61,375 nt of DNA, from positions 1 to 61,375 of the forward strand of contig CAYNNQ010000012.1 of NCBI GenBank assembly GCA_964398785.1, given 5' to 3'. The notes beneath the pieces were generated by a model that made no database searches, was not told where the DNA came from, and worked only from the letters and a program-made list of their open reading frames with translations. This DNA comes from CAYNNQ01 sp964398785. GTDB taxonomy: Bacteria; Desulfobacterota; Desulfovibrionia; Desulfovibrionales; Desulfonatronovibrionaceae. How positions within the stretch are numbered: position 1 is the first letter of the stretch; each line of letters opens with the position of its first letter. The position numbers and the translations under genes are program-made. This document shows positions 16,751-23,977 of this stretch, piece after piece.

Positions 16751-18124
16751 ATGAGTTCTAAGCAAAGGATACAGATTGTTTTTTTCCGTTATAAGATATC
16801 CATCATTATATTGACTTTATTTTTTTTAATACCTGTCTTCGGCCAGACCGAAAAAATCCCCAATATCTCTTCCAATCAAACTTCAAAGGAAATATCCCAG
16901 TTTGTCTTTGCGCTAGTGGATAGCTCCGGGAGCATGAAAAAAAATGATCCCGATAAGTTACGAATTCAAGCTATCCAGATGATGCTCGATACCATGAGCC
17001 CGGACACCGGCTTTGCCCTGGTTGACTTCGATTCGAAAAACAAAGTGCTCTCTCGGCCCTTAAGGATTGGTTCTTTCAATAGTAAAATCAGAAAACGTCT
17101 TCGGGAGAAGGTTCAAAAGATCGATGCTGCTGGAAGCACCAATATAGCAAGCGCTCTGAAAAAGGCAGCCAAACTAAAGAAAAAAGATCTTAAAAAGACC
17201 TCGATTGTGTTACTAACAGACGGACGGGATAAGGATTGGAAAGGAGATGCGGGAATGATTCCGGAAAATACTCCTGTACATACCATAGCCCTTTCCAAGG
17301 AGGCGGACCGAAGGGCGCTCAGCAAATTAAGCGCATCTACAGGCGGAATTGCGGATATTGCCCGCTCGGCCCGGGATTTACCGAGGATTGTCAGTAAACT
17401 TTTTGGGCAGGCTTCCGGGGAAGAAGTCTTGGCGACATATGAAGGAGTAATCCAGCAAGGGGAAAAAATCAGTTATGATCTGTATATAGGGGACTCTACA
17501 GGCAGAATTCAGGTCCAGCTTTCCTGGCCAGGAAGCGACATTGATCTGGCCTTGGTAGATCCAGACGGGGCGGTCCACAGTATTGAAGATGCCGTTTCCC
17601 AGGGATACGGCAAAGAGACCGCTAACTATGATGTTATCCGGCTGAACAACCCTGATCCGGGCAAATGGGAAATGCAATTATCCGGGAAGGATGTATCCGC
17701 ACAAGGCGAGCCCTACACTACTAGGGTGTCCAGCCAGGGCGGCAATATTGAGACCAGTTGGGAAACCGATGTAGTAGTCCCTGAAGCCGGGGAGGAATTT
17801 AGCGTGGATATAGTTTCTAAAAATAATACAGTGGAGTGGGAAAAAGCACAATATTCGGTAAAGGGTCCATCCGGAAAATCCCAAAACGAAACTGTTTCCA
17901 TGAGTAGTGTAGCCCAGATATTGGGAGGCTCCGAAGGGCAGAGGGCAGCCAGTATCCGGCCAGAAAATCCGGGATTGTATCGGGTCCGGGTGACTGTTTT
18001 TGGTCAAACACAAGACAAGAACAGAATAATGCGTTCCTTTGACCGTACTTTCGAAGTGGCTCCCCAAGGCAGCGGCATCCAGTATCCCCATGGAATTAAA
18101 CCTTTTATTCGAAGACGCAGGTAG
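16751..18124 (+). CDS. Exported von Willebrand factor A (VWA) domain protein
   Basis: 457 residues. An N-terminal hydrophobic segment about 15-31 serves as signal or anchor. The VWA domain about 48-215 has a complete MIDAS start, D57-x-S59-x-S61 (D-S-S-G-S-M), and a later Thr/Asp loop (L-L-T-D-G-R-D). A beta-sandwich region about 230-330 (L-S-W-P-G-S-D-I-D-L-A-L-V-D-P-D-G) resembles pre-peptidase C-terminal-like domains, followed by another beta-rich module. It probably binds a protein partner through a metal ion in the periplasm. Start ATG 16751 with GGAG upstream. It lies in the caspase/FHA/kinase region; pairing of VWA with FHA and PP2C proteins is common in bacterial phospho-signalling clusters. 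Confidence 0.85.
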   Translation: MSSKQRIQIVFFRYKISIIILTLFFLIPVFGQTEKIPNISSNQTSKEISQFVFALVDSSGSMKKNDPDKLRIQAIQMMLDTMSPDTGFALVDFDSKNKVLSRPLRIGSFNSKIRKRLREKVQKIDAAGSTNIASALKKAAKLKKKDLKKTSIVLLTDGRDKDWKGDAGMIPENTPVHTIALSKEADRRALSKLSASTGGIADIARSARDLPRIVSKLFGQASGEEVLATYEGVIQQGEKISYDLYIGDSTGRIQVQLSWPGSDIDLALVDPDGAVHSIEDAVSQGYGKETANYDVIRLNNPDPGKWEMQLSGKDVSAQGEPYTTRVSSQGGNIETSWETDVVVPEAGEEFSVDIVSKNNTVEWEKAQYSVKGPSGKSQNETVSMSSVAQILGGSEGQRAASIRPENPGLYRVRVTVFGQTQDKNRIMRSFDRTFEVAPQGSGIQYPHGIKPFIRRRR

Positions 18125-18199
18125 TTTGTTTGGCTCTATGACACAGCGTGTGGATCTTTTATATTTTCCCCCGTCTGACTTTTTTGGATGCTTTTAACG

Positions 18200-18386
18200 A
18201 GTTTTTATCCGGAAATGGCCCTTTTCCATGTTAACGGCCTCAATTTTCGTAATTATTTGATCACGTATTGAGATACGCTCGCTCATAATTACTTAATTTC
18301 CTTTTTAAACAGAAAAAAACTCATTTCCGAATTGGGAACGTGATATTTCTAAACCCGGAAATTTTTTAAATTTCCGGATAAGAACT
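18200..18386 (-). repeat. Family 1 repeat, full copy G
   Basis: Inverse orientation, from TTTTTATCCGGAAATGGCC to TTTCCGGATAAGAAC. It ends about 20 bp before the start codon of the FHA gene, so that gene's promoter must lie in or before the repeat. Confidence 0.9.
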
Positions 18387-18408
18387 TTTTAAGGAAAAGG
18401 GGGTTCGT

Positions 18409-20928
18409 GTGTTACAATTAGAGTTTAAACAGGAAAATATATCCAGTCTGGACTTGAATCAACAGACCCGGATTTCTATCGGCAGGGACAAATCCAACGA
18501 TGTGATCCTTGAAAATCCCAATGTTTCCGGAGTCCATGCCGAAATAAGAATCGAGGGTAGTGGCTGTTTTGTTCTGGACTTGGGCAGCACGAACGGGACC
18601 TTTGTCAATGGAAGCAAAGTCCAGGGTCGTCAGGAAATCAAAGCTTGGGATAAAATAAACTTCGCCCAGATTGAGGCTGAGGTTGTGGATACGGAAAGAT
18701 CCCGCCCCACACAGTTGAGTCAAGCTGTACAAACTGGAGAACCGGGAAATTCCGGGAAGGAATCCACCCCTCAGTGGACATTGGAAGGCTTTTCCGGAAA
18801 ATTTAAAGGCAAGTCCTATCCAATTAAGGGTAAAATGACTGTTGGCAGGGAGCAATCGTGCGATATCTGTATTGATAGCAAAATGATCTCCAAAAAACAC
18901 GCGGAAATATCCCCTGGTGATGGAGTCTTGGAGCTCAAGGATTTGGGCAGTACAAACGGAACCTTTGTTAACGGGACCAGGGTTCAGGCTACCTTTTTAA
19001 AGTCAGGAGACAGACTAAGCTTCGATCAGGAAATGTTTTGGGTCAAGGGAAAGGACAGAGACGAGGACAAAACCCAAGTGCGAGAGGCCTTGTCTGCAGA
19101 CGCTACTCGAACTCGGTCCGCGGTCGGTTCCAATAAAGAGACAAAGGCCGCGGTATCCGGAGCACCCAGTGCCTCAGGCCAGTCCAGATTAGTGGTTCAG
19201 AAAGGGAAAGCGGGCAAAAAAAGTTTTTATTTGACCAAACAGAGCATGGTCCTTGGACGCAGTTCCGAATGCGATATATGCATTGCTGAAGATACAGTTT
19301 CCTCCCGGCATGCCAATCTGGGTTATACAGCAAATGGATGGGAAATCGAGGATCTTGGCTCCAGCAATGGCATCTATATTAACGGAAAGAAAATAAGTTC
19401 GAAGATACTTGTTCCTGGAGACAAGATCACTGTTGGCCGCATTGAGTTGCATTTCGAGGATACGCCTAAAGGGGCACAAAGCACTACCCGCCATGTATCT
19501 TCCTTACAGAACGAAGCTTCCGGATCTTCTACCCAGATGAATACCGGTCCAATAATTACAGGTCCCCGGGAAAAGGACGCCCAGGAAAAAAAGGCATCTT
19601 CGGGCAGGAACAAATTGCCTGGTTGGGCCTATGCCTTGATCGGATTCGGTGCAGTACTCTTGGCTTTGGGGATTATTTTATATTTAAGGAATTTTTATTT
19701 TGTCGGGTCCAACATGGTCGAAGCCAAGCTGCAGGGCAGTAAGATCTGGTCCCAGCAACTGCCCGGCAAGAGAGAAGCCCCTTCTACTCCGGCTTTGGCC
19801 GATATAAACAATGATGATTTTCTGGATGTGATCATTCCGGATTCAAGCGGTTTTGTCTTGGCCCTGGACGGAGAAAAGGGAAAAATGATTTTCCAGGCCG
19901 AAGTAAGCAACAGGATCATGGCCCCTGTAAATTTTGGAGACCTTAGCGGGGATGGGGGTTCGGATGTCCTGGTCTGCAGCAACACGGGCATAGTTTCCGC
20001 ATTGAATGGTCAGGGGCAGTTTCTATGGCAATCTTCGGAAGAGCTTGGTTTAGGATCAATAATAAACAGCCCTTTGTTGAGTAACCTAAACAAGGATTCC
20101 ATTCAGGATGTAATTGTTCCTACCTCCGAAAAGGGTCTGGTGGCTCTGGATGGATCGCGGGGGTGGGAAATCTGGAATACTGCAGAAATGTGTCGGGGAG
20201 AAATGATAACATCCCCTGTAAAAGCCGATTTGAACGCAGACGGCGTGAATGATTTTGTAGGGGTAACCAAGGCAGGAGAAGTACTTGCCGTAACCTCGGA
20301 AGGGGAAAAGGTCTGGCAGCTCTGGAAGACGGATCTGGAAAAAATTTATTATGCTTCGCCTTTGTATATCCCTGCTGATAGTGGCGGTTTGATGGTGGTG
20401 GCCACGGACAAATCCGGTATTTTAGCCCTCAAGGCCAAGAATGGCAGAAGGGCCTGGATTTCGGATATTTCGCAACGTTTTTTTGCCAGCCCCATTGGAG
20501 TTGATGCCAATGGAGATGACTTTCAGGACGTGGTGGCTGTGTCCCAAAACGGCAATATTTATGTCTTGAACGGAAAAAACGGGGATTTGATCTGGAAACA
20601 ATCCCCGGGGGTAGAAGTCCAGGCCACTCCCGCTGTTTATGACGTGAATGATGACGGACTCAAGGACCTTGTTTTGCCGGATACCGCTGGCAATATTCGG
20701 GTTATAGATATGCAGCGGGGGAGAACGATTCTGGAGTTGGATGTACCCGGTAGCGATGGCTTCGTGGCTTCTCCGGTTATGGGAGATGTTAACAACGACG
20801 GTTTGATGGATATTGTGGTGGCTTCTCAAAATGGCCGAATCGCGGCTTATGGTATAAACCGCAGGGCGAAAAAAGGTCATGCCTTTTGGCCACGGTTTTT
20901 AGGGAACTATCAGCACGCAATGGAATAG
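18409..20928 (+). CDS. Triple-FHA membrane protein with periplasmic FG-GAP/PQQ-like beta-propeller
   Basis: 839 residues. Three phosphothreonine-binding FHA domains in the cytoplasmic part: about 1-100 (S-I-G-R-D, S-G-V-H-A-E, S-T-N-G-T-F-V-N-G), about 125-215 (T-V-G-R-E, S-K-K-H-A-E, S-T-N-G-T) and about 265-350 (V-L-G-R-S, S-S-R-H-A, S-S-N-G-I-Y). One membrane helix about 406-427. Then about seven repeats with D-x-N-x-D-G-x-x-D-type calcium-binding loops (for example D-V-N-D-D-G-L-K-D, D-V-N-N-D-G-L-M-D), forming a predicted periplasmic propeller. GTG 18409 follows AAGGAAAAGGGGG. It likely reads kinase-generated phosphothreonines inside and binds a ligand outside. The lipoprotein gene follows after 13 bp. 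Confidence 0.9.
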   Translation: MLQLEFKQENISSLDLNQQTRISIGRDKSNDVILENPNVSGVHAEIRIEGSGCFVLDLGSTNGTFVNGSKVQGRQEIKAWDKINFAQIEAEVVDTERSRPTQLSQAVQTGEPGNSGKESTPQWTLEGFSGKFKGKSYPIKGKMTVGREQSCDICIDSKMISKKHAEISPGDGVLELKDLGSTNGTFVNGTRVQATFLKSGDRLSFDQEMFWVKGKDRDEDKTQVREALSADATRTRSAVGSNKETKAAVSGAPSASGQSRLVVQKGKAGKKSFYLTKQSMVLGRSSECDICIAEDTVSSRHANLGYTANGWEIEDLGSSNGIYINGKKISSKILVPGDKITVGRIELHFEDTPKGAQSTTRHVSSLQNEASGSSTQMNTGPIITGPREKDAQEKKASSGRNKLPGWAYALIGFGAVLLALGIILYLRNFYFVGSNMVEAKLQGSKIWSQQLPGKREAPSTPALADINNDDFLDVIIPDSSGFVLALDGEKGKMIFQAEVSNRIMAPVNFGDLSGDGGSDVLVCSNTGIVSALNGQGQFLWQSSEELGLGSIINSPLLSNLNKDSIQDVIVPTSEKGLVALDGSRGWEIWNTAEMCRGEMITSPVKADLNADGVNDFVGVTKAGEVLAVTSEGEKVWQLWKTDLEKIYYASPLYIPADSGGLMVVATDKSGILALKAKNGRRAWISDISQRFFASPIGVDANGDDFQDVVAVSQNGNIYVLNGKNGDLIWKQSPGVEVQATPAVYDVNDDGLKDLVLPDTAGNIRVIDMQRGRTILELDVPGSDGFVASPVMGDVNNDGLMDIVVASQNGRIAAYGINRRAKKGHAFWPRFLGNYQHAME

Positions 20929-20941
20929 AAAGGAGTAAATC

Positions 20942-22741
20942 TTGCGCAAGGTTTATATACTCATTTTGGTATTGCTTGGGGCAATAAGCTGCTCCAGTAG
21001 CGGTACCTTAAATATTAGGACCGCTCCTCCCGGGAAAAGAGTAGTTATTGAAGAGACAGGAAGTGTCGTTGGGCATAAACAAAGCGTGAAACTGCCTCCG
21101 GGCAATTATACCCTTAAAGGGGCAAACCGGACAGTCCCGGCAAAAAAAGTTCAGGTAACAGTGGATCGCTCTGTGGAAAAAGCAGTGACTGTGCCTGTAG
21201 GCCCACCCAGGACACAGTTGAAGGTCCTGACCAATCCGGAGGATGATAAAGTAATAGATTTGGGGCCGGCATATACCGAAGTTTCCATAACCACTTCCCC
21301 TTCAGGTGCAGTTGTTTCCCTTGATAAGGAAGAAAGGGGACAAGCCCCGCTAACCGTGGATTTGGAGAAGGGAAAGCACACGGTAAGAGTCAATAAAAAT
21401 GGATATCATGCGGTGGAAAAAGAAATTGAAATCAAAAGTAGTAACTCCAGGGAAATAACCCTGGAGTTGAAAAAAATAATTACTGAGAAGGGAGTAAGCA
21501 TCACCCCCAATCCGTCTGATGCCCAAGTCTTTTTTCAGGGCGAACCAAGAGGCAGGGGGAAGATAGATTTGGGTACCGTCCCTTTGGGGACCTATAAAGT
21601 TAAAGGGATTAAGGAATTGAGTCCTGTACTCCGTTTCTATGGGAAGACTGGATTCAAAGTACAAGATACGCCCGGGAAAAAGGAAGTAGAGCTGAAACTG
21701 AAGGAAAAACAACTTTATTACCAGGGAAAATGGCAGAATTACAGAAAAGCAATTTCCCGTGAAAAGGAAAATTACCATCGACAAAAAGTAGCCAATCCTG
21801 TTGGGGTCAAAGTGGAGTTAAATAACTCCACAAGGGGGATGCTGGGCAAAGTGGATTCTTTAGCCAGAAAATTGCATACCTTGATGCGGGTGGGCGATAG
21901 AATCAAGTTTATACAAGAAGATAAAACCTGGTTGGTATGGAAACGCCGGGAGGGAATGAATCCCATCTTTAAGGCACCGCTCCGGGCCTGCCTGGAGAAT
22001 AAATCCTATCTCCAGCCTTGGGAAAGGAGTCCAAACAAGGTCAAATGGGTAAATACGCGCTCTAAAAATTATATTCTGGCGGGTATTGCTTTTTCCCTGC
22101 ACCGGGCAAGGGCAGCTCACCCTTTGCTGTTTTTGAGCGACGGACAATTCCGGGGAAATGGTTTGAAATTGGAAAGAAGCAAATCCGATGGTGAAATTAC
22201 TGTCTTGGCCATGCAAGGAAAAAAGTTGCAGATTTCCAGTGCCCGATTTCAAGAATTTGGCGATTTGCTATTTGCCCAGCTTCCGGCCTCCGGGAAGAAC
22301 GTCAAGATATCCTGGAAAAAACCACCCCAGAGTCTGCTTTGTATTTCGGATAAATCCGGTTTGGTCCATAATCTGCCTGGAGGGAAAAAACTACTCATGA
22401 ATGAAAAAGAATTATTATCTCTAGTTTCAAAAGCGGAGGTCAAGAAAGTATACAGATATTCGCATGGACCGGATTACCAAGGCTGGCAGAAAAAAGTTTT
22501 TGAAGCAGCCGGGCCACTCGCCGATCAGATGGATTTAGCCCAAGGCCAGATAGGGCCTCAGAAAAAGCCGGGCCAATACCGCAGAACCTGGATTGTAAAA
22601 TATGTGCGCAATAATGATATGATTCAACGCCAAACCGGTATTGTATATAATGTCCAGGACAAGAAAAAGGACTTTTCCGGAGAGATATTTATAAGGCGTG
22701 ATAAATCCAGCTCCCGTCCAAAATCCGATCCCGGCGAATAA
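20942..22741 (+). CDS. PEGA-domain lipoprotein
   Basis: 599 residues. The N-terminus has a lipoprotein signal (hydrophobic core then A-I-S-C, Cys at about residue 17). A PEGA domain at about 115-175 (S-P-S-G-A-V-V-S-L-D then G-Q-A-P-L-T-V-D-L) and a second, weaker one at about 180-255 (P-N-P-S-D-A-Q-V-F-F) follow; the rest is Lys-rich and unrecognised. PEGA modules also occur in the kinase of this operon, suggesting a shared extracytoplasmic ligand such as cell wall or protein partner. The start is TTG 20942, preceded by AAAGGAG. It lies 13 bp after the FHA gene and 36 bp before the PP2C gene, so one operon. Confidence 0.8.
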   Translation: MRKVYILILVLLGAISCSSSGTLNIRTAPPGKRVVIEETGSVVGHKQSVKLPPGNYTLKGANRTVPAKKVQVTVDRSVEKAVTVPVGPPRTQLKVLTNPEDDKVIDLGPAYTEVSITTSPSGAVVSLDKEERGQAPLTVDLEKGKHTVRVNKNGYHAVEKEIEIKSSNSREITLELKKIITEKGVSITPNPSDAQVFFQGEPRGRGKIDLGTVPLGTYKVKGIKELSPVLRFYGKTGFKVQDTPGKKEVELKLKEKQLYYQGKWQNYRKAISREKENYHRQKVANPVGVKVELNNSTRGMLGKVDSLARKLHTLMRVGDRIKFIQEDKTWLVWKRREGMNPIFKAPLRACLENKSYLQPWERSPNKVKWVNTRSKNYILAGIAFSLHRARAAHPLLFLSDGQFRGNGLKLERSKSDGEITVLAMQGKKLQISSARFQEFGDLLFAQLPASGKNVKISWKKPPQSLLCISDKSGLVHNLPGGKKLLMNEKELLSLVSKAEVKKVYRYSHGPDYQGWQKKVFEAAGPLADQMDLAQGQIGPQKKPGQYRRTWIVKYVRNNDMIQRQTGIVYNVQDKKKDFSGEIFIRRDKSSSRPKSDPGE

Positions 22742-22777
22742 GACCCTTGAGAATATGGAGTAAGAAGAGAAACATAT

Positions 22778-23860
22778 ATGGATCCGGTTGAATATGGATA
22801 TATAACCACCACCGGGATGCAGCGGGACCATAATGAGGACTGTGTAGGGGCCTTCCCCGAGCTTGGTTTATGGGTGGTGGCAGACGGCATGGGAGGGCAC
22901 GAAGGCGGGGAAATAGCCTCGGAGCTGGCGGTAAATACCATCAAGGAGTTTGTAAGTGAGGGAGGTCCTCTAGAGCAGGCCATACAAAAAGCCCATACAG
23001 AGATAATAGAGGCTGCCCAGGAGGGGAAGGGCAACAGGGGAATGGGGAGTACCGTTGTGGCCCTGCGGCTTAACGGGACGGATTATGAAATCGCCTGGGT
23101 AGGGGATAGCCGGGCATATCTTTTCAATGCTGCTTTAAGGCAGCTTACTCGCGATCATTCTTATGTCCAGGAACTCTTGGATTCAGGAGCCATAACCCCG
23201 GAAGAGGCCCAAGTCCATCCCCAAAAAAATATTATTTCTCGGGCATTGGGGGCACAGAGTCCGCGAGAGTTGCAAGTGGATTCTATACAAGGCCGTTTGT
23301 GCAAAGGGCAAAAAATACTGCTTTGCAGTGACGGACTGACCGGAGAAGTGGAGAAAGACCGGATAGCGGATATATTGCAGCAAGAAGGTACAGATCAGGA
23401 GCTTGCCGAGCAGCTGGTACAAACTGCAAATAGTAATGGTGGGAGAGACAATACAAGTGTTGTCCTGTGTTCCGCACCGCCGGACGCTCCTCCACCGGAT
23501 ACTACGAAAAAAATTACTCAGCCGGTTAATGTTGGGGATTTACAAGGTGCAAGCGGGGATAAAAGGAAAAGAAAAATATTTATCACCCTTTTCTTAATTC
23601 TTTTTCTGGGGGCAACGGTTTTGTTCTGGCAACTGAATCTTTTCCAGGAGGGGGAAGATCCGGGAAAAAGTGGCGGTGTCCATGGTAGATCGGAAGTTTC
23701 TTCCAAAAAAAAATGCGAATGGGGTTCTTTCTTCCAAGGGGGCCACAAACAGGACTACTCCAGCGGAAGAAAACGAAGACCCACTGGAGAAACTACAGGG
23801 TCTGCAAACAAAAGAAGCAGACAAAAGATCCGAACCGGAAAATGCCTCATCCGGAAGTAA
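22778..23860 (+). CDS. Membrane-anchored PP2C-family Ser/Thr phosphatase (possible frameshift at 23705-23713)
   Basis: Removes phosphate from Ser/Thr, opposing the kinase encoded next. The catalytic domain about 1-235 has all PP2C metal motifs: D-H-N-E-D, V-A-D-G-M-G-G-H, G-S-T, V-G-D-S-R, C-S-D-G-L and G-R-D-N. A membrane helix is at about 266-286. After it, an A9 run encodes K-K-K and the frame continues into an odd Arg/Cys-containing tail ending at 23860. One A fewer would instead give a Pro/Glu/Lys-rich tail ending at 23960, only 17 bp before the kinase start and in better keeping with the tight operon. Sequencing error, mutation or programmed slippage are all possible. ATG 22778 has only a weak upstream purine stretch. 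Confidence 0.88.
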   Translation: MDPVEYGYITTTGMQRDHNEDCVGAFPELGLWVVADGMGGHEGGEIASELAVNTIKEFVSEGGPLEQAIQKAHTEIIEAAQEGKGNRGMGSTVVALRLNGTDYEIAWVGDSRAYLFNAALRQLTRDHSYVQELLDSGAITPEEAQVHPQKNIISRALGAQSPRELQVDSIQGRLCKGQKILLCSDGLTGEVEKDRIADILQQEGTDQELAEQLVQTANSNGGRDNTSVVLCSAPPDAPPPDTTKKITQPVNVGDLQGASGDKRKRKIFITLFLILFLGATVLFWQLNLFQEGEDPGKSGGVHGRSEVSSKKKCEWGSFFQGGHKQDYSSGRKRRPTGETTGSANKRSRQKIRTGKCLIRK

Positions 23861-23977
23861 CAGGATTTCCGGCAGCGACTTTCGATATCAGCCCAAGAAT
23901 ACAGCGCCTTCGCGGACAGGTGCTCCGGAAAAGGACTTCAGGCAGGGACAGAACAAATAGGGGAATTTGGAGATAGT

